From assembly GCF_022808715.1 (NCBI RefSeq), contig NZ_JAKZKX010000022.1:1-62894 (forward strand): a stretch of DNA of 62,894 nt, given 5' to 3'. Under the pieces are notes generated by a model. That model was not told where the DNA came from and searched no databases. It worked only from the letters and a program-made list of their open reading frames with translations. Position 1 is the stretch's first letter. Every line of letters begins with the position of its first letter. A program made the translations under genes and the position numbers. Source of the DNA: Fundidesulfovibrio agrisoli (lineage in GTDB: Bacteria; Desulfobacterota; Desulfovibrionia; Desulfovibrionales; Desulfovibrionaceae). This document shows positions 11,103 through 17,890 of the stretch, one piece after another.

Positions 11103-12008
11103 ATGCCCTACGTCGCACTCTCCATCGCGGCAGTGGTGCTGCTGCTGATACTCATGTCGGCCACGGTGGTGCCGCAACAGAACGCCTACATCGTGGAGCG
11201 CCTCGGCAAGTACAGCCGCACCCTGGAGGCCGGTTTCCACGTGCTGGTGCCCCTGCTGGACAGGATCGCCTACAAGTACTCCCTCAAGGAGGAGCTTGTG
11301 GACACCCCCTCCCAGCCCTGCATCACCAAGGACAACGTGACCGTGCACGTGGACGGCCTGGTCTACATCAAGGTCAACGACCCCAGGCTCGCGGCCTACG
11401 GCGTGGCCAGCTACCGCTCGGCCGCCACGCAGCTGGCCCAGACCTCCCTGCGCTCGGCCATCGGCAAGATCACCCTGGACAAGGCTTTCGAGGAGCGCGA
11501 GCTGATAAACTCCGAAGTGGTCAAGGCCGTGGACGAGGCCGCCGCGCCCTGGGGCGTGAAGGTGATGCGCTTCGAGATCAAGGACATCTCCCCCCCGGAA
11601 TCGGTCAAGGTGGCCATGGAGGCCCAGATGACCGCCGAGCGGGAGAAGCGCGCCCAGATTGCCCTGGCCGAAGGCCAGAAGCAGAGCGCCATCAACATCT
11701 CGGAGGGCCAGATGCAGCAGGCCATCAACCTCTCCGCGGGCGAGAAGCAGCGCCAGATCAACGAGGCCGAAGGCCGGGCCAGGCAGATCGAGCTGGTGGC
11801 CGCCGCCACGGCCGGGGGCATCCGCACCGTGGCCCAGGCCCTGAACGAGGAAGGGGGCGTCACCGCCGCCAACCTGCGCGTGGCCGAGCAGTACATGGAC
11901 GCCTTCGCGAAGCTGGCCAAGGAGTCCACCACCATGCTCATCCCGCAGAACGCGGCGGACGCCGCCGGGCTGGTGGCCACGGCCATGCAGGTCATCAAGA
12001 AGAGTTGA
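11103..12008 (+). CDS. SPFH/band-7 family paraslipin (QmcA-like)
   Basis: The 301 residues begin with one N-terminal membrane helix (about 3-20), followed by the SPFH domain (VVPQQNAYIVERLGKY, then GFHVLVPLLDRIAYKYSLKEE in pieces) and a long Ala/Glu/Gln-rich coiled coil (about 180-250) that drives oligomer rings. The sequence EREKRAQIALAEGQKQSAIN-type repeat region and the C-terminal QNAADAAGLVATAMQ are typical of QmcA/stomatin-like proteins. It likely forms a membrane scaffold with the NfeD protein upstream. A large palindrome follows the stop codon. Confidence 0.9.
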   Translation: MPYVALSIAAVVLLLILMSATVVPQQNAYIVERLGKYSRTLEAGFHVLVPLLDRIAYKYSLKEELVDTPSQPCITKDNVTVHVDGLVYIKVNDPRLAAYGVASYRSAATQLAQTSLRSAIGKITLDKAFEERELINSEVVKAVDEAAAPWGVKVMRFEIKDISPPESVKVAMEAQMTAEREKRAQIALAEGQKQSAINISEGQMQQAINLSAGEKQRQINEAEGRARQIELVAAATAGGIRTVAQALNEEGGVTAANLRVAEQYMDAFAKLAKESTTMLIPQNAADAAGLVATAMQVIKKS

Positions 12009-12045
12009 GCTGTCCCCGCCTCCGAGCGGGGCCAGGCGGAAGAAC

Positions 12046-12156
12046 GCCATTACTTGGGTTGGAGTCTCCGGCCCTGACCGCCCCCCCGGCGCGCCGCCCG
12101 ACATATCGGAAGAATGTCGAACGGCGCGCCGGGGGGCGGCCAGGGCCGGAGACGGC
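12046..12156. repeat. Large nested palindrome, homologous to the window's first 70 bases
   Basis: Arms of about 32 bases (12064-12096 and 12122-12153) are nearly complementary and include CCGGCGCGCCG/CGGCGCGCCGG. The 25-base loop holds a smaller inverted repeat, CGACAT/ATGTCG. The left arm plus loop resembles, in reverse orientation, 1-72. It lies in the 311-base gap between the paraslipin and ABC genes, which otherwise shows no gene. In RNA it would fold into one long hairpin, without an obvious T-run after it. Confidence 0.82.
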
Positions 12157-12319
12157 TTTGTTCAGGGCGGAAACTCCTGGAGACTGGCTTCAGTCCACAA
12201 CGCGGATACCCGTCCAAAAGCGCAGGAATTCACGAAAATATGCCGGTCCGCCCCTGGATTTGTTGCCAACACGCCTATTTCAAGGCATCCATTTCCAAAC
12301 GAGAACGGAAGGGCCGCCC

Positions 12320-14860
12320 ATGTTTTTCGATCCGAAACTGCCGGACAAACTCTACAAGCGTTCGCTCTTCTCCTGGGTCCTCACGAGCAATCTCAAGCTC
12401 CAGGGTCTGTTGCTGCTGGTGATCGTGGTCACGGTCTCCATCCGGGTGCTGCCCCTGGAGATGCAGAAGAAGATCATCAACGAGGCCATCGGCGGGCAGA
12501 AGGTCCAGCTCCTGCTCCTCTACTGCGGCTACTACCTGCTCGCCGTGGTGTCCGGCTCGGCCCTCAAGTTCGCCATCAACGCGCTCCAGGCCCGCATCGG
12601 GCAGGAGTCCCTGGCGGACATGCGCAAGAAGCTCTACGCCCACATCCTGACCCTGCCCATCAACTTCTTCCGAACCTCAAGCCCGGGCATGATCGTCTCC
12701 TCCCTGGTGACGGAGGTGGCCAACGCGGGCGATTTCGTGGGCCAGGCCATCGCCGTGCCCGTGACCAACATCCTGACCCTGCTGGCCTTCGCGGGCTACC
12801 TCTTCTACCTCAACCCGCTCCTGGCCGGGCTTTCCATGGTGCTCTACCCCCTGGCGCTGATCTTCGTGCCCATGATGCAGCGCCGCTCCAACGACGCCAA
12901 CCGCGAGCGGGTGGACACGGGGCGCACCATGTCCACCATGATCGGGGAGACCGTCTCCGGCATCCACGAGATCCACGCCAACGCCTCCTTCCGGCACGAG
13001 AACAACCGCTTCGGCGACATCACCGACAAGCAGTACCGCATCCGCCTGCGCTGGACCCTCTGGAAGTTCGCCATCAAGAACTCCAACAACTTCTTCCAGT
13101 CCCTGGGGCCGTTCGTGCTCTTCCTGGTGGGCGGCTGGCTGGCCATCAACGGCCGGTTCGACCTGGGCGCGCTGGTGGCCTTCCTCTCGGCCAACGAGAA
13201 GCTCTACGACCCCTGGAAGGAGCTGATGGACTTCTACCAGACCTGGCAGGACGCCAAGGTGAGCTACAACCGGGTGATGGAGTACTTCGCGGAGGACTGC
13301 GAGTTCACCCTGGAGCCCGCCGAGCCGCGCGAGCCCCTCTCCCTGAAGGGGCGGGTGGAGGTCAAGGACCTGGTAATGGAGGCCCAGGGCGGCATCAAGC
13401 TGCTCAAGGGCGTCTCCGTCAGCGTGGAGCCGGGGCAGCACATGGCCCTGGTGGGCTTCTCGGGTTCGGGCAAGTCCACCCTGGCCCTGTGCATCGCCCA
13501 GATCTACCGCTATTCCAACGGGCACGCGCTGCTGGGGGGGCACGAAATTGCGGACATGGCCAAGTCCGACCTGGCCGAGAACATGGGCTTCGTGCCCCAG
13601 CACCCCTTCATCTTCGACGGCTCCATCCGCCAGAACCTGCTCTACGGCGTGAACTCCCGCATGGTGGACAAAGGCCAGGACCCCGCCGAGTTCGAGCCCA
13701 GCCTGGACGAGCTCATCGAGATAACCCAGCAGGTGGGCCTGTTCCTGGACGTGCTGCGCTTCGGCCTGAACACCGTGTTCCGCAAGGGCAAGAAGGAGCA
13801 CCTGGTCCAGAAGATCATCGCCATCCGCGAGGCCTACGCCACCCAGCAAAGCGAGGAGCTGCGCGGCCTGGTGGAGTTCTTCGACGAGGGCCGCTACCTG
13901 CTCTACGCCTCCGTGGCCGAGAACCTGGTCTTCGGCAACGCCAACGACGAGGCCTACCTGCCCGAGAACCTGCCCCGCAACGCCGACTTCCGCGACTTCC
14001 TGCAGGACGCCGGGCTCATGGACGTGCTCCTGGAGCTGGGCAAGGCCCTGGCCATGCAGACGGTGGACATCCTCAAACTGGTGCCCGGCGCGGACGCCTC
14101 CTTCTTCGAGCAGACCCCCGTGCTCCAGGAGGAGTTCGAGGGCGACCTCCAACTGGCCGAACACCTGGATCGCACCCCCATAAGCGAACTCAGCGCCGAG
14201 GAGCGAGACCGCCTGCTCACCCTTGCCCTGCGCTTCACCCCGGGGCGGCACGCCCTGGTGCCGCTGACCGTGGAGCTGGAGCGCAAGCTGCTCTCCGGCC
14301 GGGCCCTGTTCATGGACCGCATCGCGGCCAGCGCGCCCGAGAAGGTCAGCTTCTACCGGCGCGACAACTACATCCACACCCAGACCATCCTGGACAACAT
14401 CCTCTTCGGCCGCCTCAAGAGCGAGAGCCCCAAGGTGCTGGAGCGGGTCAACAAGTCCATCATCCGGCTGCTCATCGCCCAGGACATGCTGGAGCGCATC
14501 GTGGAGCTGGGCCTGGACTTCCAGGTGGGCACCATGGGCGACAGGCTCTCCGGCGGGCAGCGCCAGAAGGTGGCCCTGGCCAGGGCCTTCCTCAAGGACC
14601 CGCCCCTGCTTATGTTGGACGAGGCCACCGCTGCGCTGGACAACGCCTCCCAGACGCGCATCCAGAACCTGCTGGAGAACCGCTGGAAAGGCCGGTCCAC
14701 CGTCATCGCCGTGGTGCACCGCCTCGATACCATCAAGAACTACGACATCATCGCGGTCATGAAGGCCGGGCAGATCGTCGAATCCGGCTCCTACCAGGAG
14801 CTGATAGAGAGAAAGGGGATGCTCTATGAGCTCGTCCACGGACCCAGGGCAAGCGCCTGA
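12320..14860 (+). CDS. ABC exporter (fused permease/ATPase) with greatly expanded nucleotide-binding domain
   Basis: The 846 residues comprise an N-terminal type I exporter membrane domain (about 15-330, roughly six helices) and an ATPase domain from about 345. Walker A is GFSGSGKST at 379-387, the Q-loop Gln is near 427, the signature LSGGQ at 743-747, Walker B LLMLDEAT at 763-770 and the H-loop His near 800. The Q-loop to signature distance is about 316 residues, compared with roughly 60 in ordinary exporters. The motif normally found once after the Q-loop appears three times: SIRQNLLYG (435), SVAENLVFG (531) and TILDNILFG (689). All catalytic motifs remain, so the protein should be active. 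Substrate unknown. ATG 12320 starts where the protein begins to look real. It overlaps the next gene by 35 bases. Confidence 0.88.
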   Translation: MFFDPKLPDKLYKRSLFSWVLTSNLKLQGLLLLVIVVTVSIRVLPLEMQKKIINEAIGGQKVQLLLLYCGYYLLAVVSGSALKFAINALQARIGQESLADMRKKLYAHILTLPINFFRTSSPGMIVSSLVTEVANAGDFVGQAIAVPVTNILTLLAFAGYLFYLNPLLAGLSMVLYPLALIFVPMMQRRSNDANRERVDTGRTMSTMIGETVSGIHEIHANASFRHENNRFGDITDKQYRIRLRWTLWKFAIKNSNNFFQSLGPFVLFLVGGWLAINGRFDLGALVAFLSANEKLYDPWKELMDFYQTWQDAKVSYNRVMEYFAEDCEFTLEPAEPREPLSLKGRVEVKDLVMEAQGGIKLLKGVSVSVEPGQHMALVGFSGSGKSTLALCIAQIYRYSNGHALLGGHEIADMAKSDLAENMGFVPQHPFIFDGSIRQNLLYGVNSRMVDKGQDPAEFEPSLDELIEITQQVGLFLDVLRFGLNTVFRKGKKEHLVQKIIAIREAYATQQSEELRGLVEFFDEGRYLLYASVAENLVFGNANDEAYLPENLPRNADFRDFLQDAGLMDVLLELGKALAMQTVDILKLVPGADASFFEQTPVLQEEFEGDLQLAEHLDRTPISELSAEERDRLLTLALRFTPGRHALVPLTVELERKLLSGRALFMDRIAASAPEKVSFYRRDNYIHTQTILDNILFGRLKSESPKVLERVNKSIIRLLIAQDMLERIVELGLDFQVGTMGDRLSGGQRQKVALARAFLKDPPLLMLDEATAALDNASQTRIQNLLENRWKGRSTVIAVVHRLDTIKNYDIIAVMKAGQIVESGSYQELIERKGMLYELVHGPRASA

Positions 14861-15353
14861 GGCCTGCGGGTACAGCGACTTCCTGGACATCATGCGCGGG
14901 CTGCCCTTGTTCGCCAAGGTGCCCCTGGAGGTCAGCAAGGTGCTCGCCTACCTGAGCCGCCTGGAGGAATTCCAGCCGGGCGACTACCTGGTGCGCGAAG
15001 GCGAACACGCCGAGACGTTCTATTACATCACCTGCGGCAGCATCGTGGTCAGCCGCATGGCAGGCGGGGAGCCCGTGACGCTGCGCCGCTTCGGCGCGGG
15101 GGACTGCCTGGGCGGCCTGGCCCTGATTTTGGGCGGCAGGAGCCTCTACACCCTGCAGGCCGATACGCGGACCTCGGCCATGACCCTGGGGCGCGAGCAG
15201 TTCCTCAAGACCGTGCAGCGCTTCCCGCAGGTGGAGCCCGCCATGCTCCAGTCCCTGGCGGAACACGTGCTCGCCTGGGAGGAGCGCTTCCTTTCCCGCC
15301 ACCCGGAGCAGTTCGCCCAGTTCGGGCAGGATTTCGGCCTGACCCTCTATTGA
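14826..15353 (+). CDS. Cyclic-nucleotide-binding domain protein
   Basis: The 175 residues are essentially one CAP-type ligand-binding beta roll (about 25-140): the opening LPLFAKVPLEVSKVLAYL, then FQPGDYLVREGEHAETFYYI and the phosphate-cassette-like region FGAGDCLGGLALILGG. There is no C-terminal HTH, so it is not a classical Crp/Fnr regulator. It starts inside the 3' end of the ABC gene (35-base overlap, with AAGGGG upstream), implying coupled translation and a joint function, probably ligand control of the exporter. The ligand cannot be told from sequence; the Arg of the canonical cAMP pocket (FGE...RxA) is not clearly present. Confidence 0.82.
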   Translation: MSSSTDPGQAPEACGYSDFLDIMRGLPLFAKVPLEVSKVLAYLSRLEEFQPGDYLVREGEHAETFYYITCGSIVVSRMAGGEPVTLRRFGAGDCLGGLALILGGRSLYTLQADTRTSAMTLGREQFLKTVQRFPQVEPAMLQSLAEHVLAWEERFLSRHPEQFAQFGQDFGLTLY

Positions 15354-15418
15354 AACCAGCCGTTTGACACGTGGCCGCCTTCCCGGCTACGTGCCTGCAA
15401 ATTCAGCCGGAGAGCCAC

Positions 15419-15859
15419 ATGCAAGACCCGCACGTCCTGTTCAACGACTACGCCGCCAAGCAGCGCCTCAAAATGACGCCGCAGCGGCGGCACATCCTGG
15501 ACGTATTCCTCGAACAGAAGGGGCACGTGACCTCCGAGGAGCTCTACGAGCTGGTCAAGAAGGCCTACAAGACCATCGGCCAGGCCACGGTCTACCGGAC
15601 GCTCAAGCTCCTCTCCGGCGCGGGCATCGCCAAGGAGGTGGACTTCGGCGACGGCGTGACCCGCTACGAGCTGCAGCAGGGCGACGACCACCACGACCAC
15701 CTCATCTGCGAAGGCTGCGGCGAGAACGTCGAAGTTCTCGACGAGGAGATCGAAAAGCTCCAGGAGCAGGTTGCCGCGCGCCACGGCTACCGCCTCACCC
15801 GCCACAAGATGTACCTCTACGGCATCTGCCCGAAATGCCAGGGGAAGAAGAAAGCCTGA
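15419..15859 (+). CDS. Fur-family metalloregulator
   Basis: The 146 residues have an N-terminal winged helix (TPQRRHILDVFLE, TSEELYELVKKAYKTIGQATVYRTLKLL in pieces) and a C-terminal dimerisation domain with the metal-site block HHDHLICEGC. Two Cys-x2-Cys pairs (CEGC near residue 99 and CPKC near 140) form a structural zinc site. It could be Fur, PerR or Zur; the HHDHLIC motif favours Fur. It is a candidate regulator of the feo cluster at 17.9-21.1 kb, where two Fur boxes are visible. The start at 15419 has GGAG nearby and excludes 16 upstream codons. A terminator follows at 15962. Confidence 0.9.
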   Translation: MQDPHVLFNDYAAKQRLKMTPQRRHILDVFLEQKGHVTSEELYELVKKAYKTIGQATVYRTLKLLSGAGIAKEVDFGDGVTRYELQQGDDHHDHLICEGCGENVEVLDEEIEKLQEQVAARHGYRLTRHKMYLYGICPKCQGKKKA

Positions 15860-15961
15860 GGAAGAAGAGGATGCCTCCGGCGGCCAAAGGGCCTTCGGCC
15901 CTCTGGACTCCCTTTTTGCTTCGCGCCTACCGGTGCGGATGCTTGGAATTGCGATAAATCG

Positions 15962-15999
15962 AACAGCCTGGAAGGCTCCGCCTTCCAGGCTGTTTTTTT
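15962..15999 (+). terminator. Intrinsic terminator after the Fur-family gene
   Basis: A perfect 14-bp stem (AACAGCCTGGAAGG/CCTTCCAGGCTGTT, loop CTCCG) runs into seven T residues. It closes the rightward transcription unit. Confidence 0.93.
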
Positions 16000-16056
16000 C
16001 GCTACGGGCATCGTGGCCTGAAGCACCCGACGCTTCCGCCCTGTCCCATTTGCGGG

Positions 16057-16103
16057 TCAAGGGGGCCACGCCCCCTTGCGGGGCGCGGGGCAGCGCCCCG
16101 CTC
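16057..16103. repeat. Double-hairpin repeat, diverged copy c
   Basis: Two consecutive inverted repeats (AAGGGGG/CCCCCTT, then GCGGGGCGC/GCGCCCCGC) have the same layout as the repeats at 97-170 and 40884-40960, though the bases differ. It sits between convergent genes, in a 240-base gap that also holds the terminator at 16139. Confidence 0.55.
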
Positions 16104-16138
16104 TTCACTTCCTTCCCCTCCGCTCTCGCCCCAGCGCC

Positions 16139-16181
16139 CGAAAAAGAGGGAGCCCCCGCGTCTGCGCTCGCGGGGGCTCCC
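16139..16181 (-). terminator. Intrinsic terminator of the ECF sigma operon
   Basis: On the minus strand a 13-bp stem (GGGAGCCCCCGCG/CGCGGGGGCTCCC, 8-base loop) is followed by TCTTTTT. It lies about 60 bases beyond the stop of the Spy-like gene. Confidence 0.88.
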
Positions 16182-16239
16182 AGGGCGGCCTCCTGTCAGG
16201 AGGCTTTTCGGAGGAGGAAATTCTCGCCTGCCGCGGTCC

Positions 16240-16737
16240 TCACTGGGGGGGCGGAGGCGGTGGCCCGTCGGCCGGGCCCTGCCCGGGGGGCGGGGGCGGC
16301 GGGCCGCCGAAGAGGCCCAGCCCGCCGGGCGGCGGGCCAGGCGGGTGCACGCCCGGTTCGAAATTCTTGCGGCGCTGGCGCATCTCCTCCCGGCGCTTCT
16401 CGTGTATCTTGGCCTGCTCAGGAGTGAGGTACTGGCTGATGCGGCCCATGTAGTCGTCCCGGATGCGCTCCTCCTGCTCCATGAAGGGCTTGCGCTGCTC
16501 TTCCAGCTTCTCGACCATCTCCTTGAGCACCGCGCCGATTTTGAGGCGCTGCTCTTCGCTCAGGCCCAAGTCCTTGGTCATGTGCTCCAGAATGAAGGCC
16601 TGCGGCCCCATGCGCTGCATGCGCGCGAACTGGTCGCCGCGCACCACGCGCCAGGCTTCCGTGCCCAGGGCTCCGACAGCCGCGCCCGTGAAGAACAGGG
16701 CGGCCGCCAGCATCCATCCGCGATTTCTGGTCATCAT
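16240..16737 (-). CDS. Spy/CnrX-like periplasmic sensor or chaperone with poly-proline tail
   Basis: The 165 residues start with an N-terminal membrane anchor or signal (about 8-26, WMLAAALFFTGAAVGALG). A helical hairpin (about 45-125) then carries two LTxxQ-like motifs, LGLSEEQRLKI and YLTPEQAKIHEK, as in Spy, CpxP, ZraP and the heavy-metal sensor CnrX. The tail (about 130-165) is almost all Pro, Gly and a few others, including PPPPPP twice. ATG 16737 is chosen because the signal begins there. It is the last gene of an ECF sigma, small membrane protein and sensor operon. Sensing of metals or envelope stress is inferred from that layout. Possible metal ligands (His, Met, Glu) are present but not assignable. 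Confidence 0.78.
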   Translation of the reverse strand: MMTRNRGWMLAAALFFTGAAVGALGTEAWRVVRGDQFARMQRMGPQAFILEHMTKDLGLSEEQRLKIGAVLKEMVEKLEEQRKPFMEQEERIRDDYMGRISQYLTPEQAKIHEKRREEMRQRRKNFEPGVHPPGPPPGGLGLFGGPPPPPPGQGPADGPPPPPPQ

Positions 16738-16742
16738 TCCCC

Positions 16743-17048
16743 CTACAACGTCATCATCGAGGCCAACAGCGGGCCGTCCAGCGCGGTGGTCAGGTAACCG
16801 GCCGCGTCCTGGCCCTGCCCGTGCAGCACCACCGCGCCCAGCAGGGCGGCGGCGGCCAGCCCGACCGCGAACCAGGGTTTGGCCGAAAGGCCCAGCACGT
16901 CCCATACGGAGAGTTCCCGCCGTGCGGTGGACAGAGCGGCCATGACCCTGGCCTCGAAACCGAGCGACGCCCCCTGTGGGATGTCCCTGGTGAACCAGTC
17001 GCCCAGCAGGTTGTCGAGCCTGGTGAATTCCTTTTCGTCGTGCATCAT
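16743..17048 (-). CDS. Small single-pass membrane protein, probable anti-sigma factor
   Basis: The 101 residues have a cytoplasmic N-terminal half of about 55 (DNLLGDWFTRDIPQGASLGF), a membrane helix (about 58-76, WFAVGLAAAALLGAVVLHG) and a short outer tail. There is no zinc-binding His/Cys motif. The start overlaps the sigma gene stop by four bases (ATGA). The position between an ECF sigma and a periplasmic Spy/CnrX-like protein, plus the topology, suggest a CnrY-type anti-sigma. Sequence similarity alone would not show this. Confidence 0.65.
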   Translation of the reverse strand: MMHDEKEFTRLDNLLGDWFTRDIPQGASLGFEARVMAALSTARRELSVWDVLGLSAKPWFAVGLAAAALLGAVVLHGQGQDAAGYLTTALDGPLLASMMTL

Positions 17049-17647
17049 GCTTCTCCCTCGAGTGCCGCCTGATCCAGGGCCTTGGCCATCAGCTTTCGGG
17101 CCCTGTGCAGGCGGACCTTGACCTTCTCAAGGCTCCAGCCGAGCATCTCCGCGATCTCGGAGAGTTCGTGGTCCCGCCCGTAGAAGAGCCCCAGGGCCAC
17201 CCTGTCCTCCGGTTTGACCTTGCCCAGCAGCCAGGACACCACGGACCCGGCCTCCCGACGCCTGAGCAGCTCCTCATGGCGCTCCTGGGACTCCCCGGCC
17301 ATGAAGGCTTCCGCCCAGGAGCTTCCGTCCGGGCCCGGCGCGTCCATGGAGACCTCGTTGCGCGAGCCCACCCCGCGCCAGTAGCGGATCGCCCGCCGCA
17401 GGGCCAGGGAGGACAGCCAGGAGCGGAAAGCCGCCTTGTCTCGCAACTGGCTGAGCTTCTCGAACCCCTGGATGAAGGCCTCCTGGGCCACTTCCGCCAC
17501 TTCGGAGGCGGGCAGGTGCCGGCGCAGCAGGGCGAACAGATAGTCCTGATGCCGCCGGACGAGCACCGCGAAGGCGTCTGTCCGGCCTGAGAGCACCAAG
17601 TCGATCGCTTCGGCGTCGCTCGGGTCGGCGTCTTGTGCTTTTCTCAT
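17045..17647 (-). CDS. ECF RNA polymerase sigma factor
   Basis: The 200 residues contain only sigma regions 2 and 4. Region 2 runs about 15-85 (AFAVLVRRHQDYLFALL, then VAEVAQEAFIQGFEKLSQL with the -10 recognition helix). Region 4 runs about 130-190 (KPEDRVALGLFYGRDHELSEIAEMLGWSLEKVKVRLHRARK in pieces), with a clear HTH. ATG 17647 begins the natural protein. It heads a three-gene operon with a probable anti-sigma and a periplasmic sensor, so it likely responds to envelope or metal stress and may transcribe its own operon. Confidence 0.9.
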   Translation of the reverse strand: MRKAQDADPSDAEAIDLVLSGRTDAFAVLVRRHQDYLFALLRRHLPASEVAEVAQEAFIQGFEKLSQLRDKAAFRSWLSSLALRRAIRYWRGVGSRNEVSMDAPGPDGSSWAEAFMAGESQERHEELLRRREAGSVVSWLLGKVKPEDRVALGLFYGRDHELSEIAEMLGWSLEKVKVRLHRARKLMAKALDQAALEGEA

Positions 17648-17821
17648 GCCTCTGGCTGCCGTGTTGAGGGTTCCCCTCCCCCCTTGACGGCCTGCGCTCT
17701 CTCCGGTCGCGCCTGGCGCGCTCCGGCTGCGCACTACTCCTCCCATCTATCGTTCCCGACTATGGAGCTAGAGCGGCGCCGCCTCTCCCGAGTTACACAC
17801 CTGCCAGAAAAAACGTGCCTA

Positions 17822-17858
17822 TGCAAAAGCGGAACCGCCCGGCTTGTGCCGGGCGGTT
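17822..17858 (-). terminator. Intrinsic terminator after feoB
   Basis: On the minus strand an 11-bp stem (AACCGCCCGGC/GCCGGGCGGTT, loop ACAA) is followed by CCGCTTTTGCAT. It lies 33 bases past the feoB stop. Confidence 0.88.
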
Positions 17859-17890
17859 CATGGGGTTGGGGGGGGTGTTTTGGAAGGAAA

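Noticed and set aside
10497-12104. Minus-strand open frame of about 530 codons antisense to nfeD and the paraslipin gene
   Set aside because: It covers two convincing genes on the other strand and shows no domain.
12677-14938. Minus-strand open frame of about 750 codons antisense to the ABC exporter gene
   Set aside because: It is rich in His, Gly, Val and Leu with no family motif, and it lies opposite a gene with clear motifs. Long antisense frames are common in high-GC DNA.
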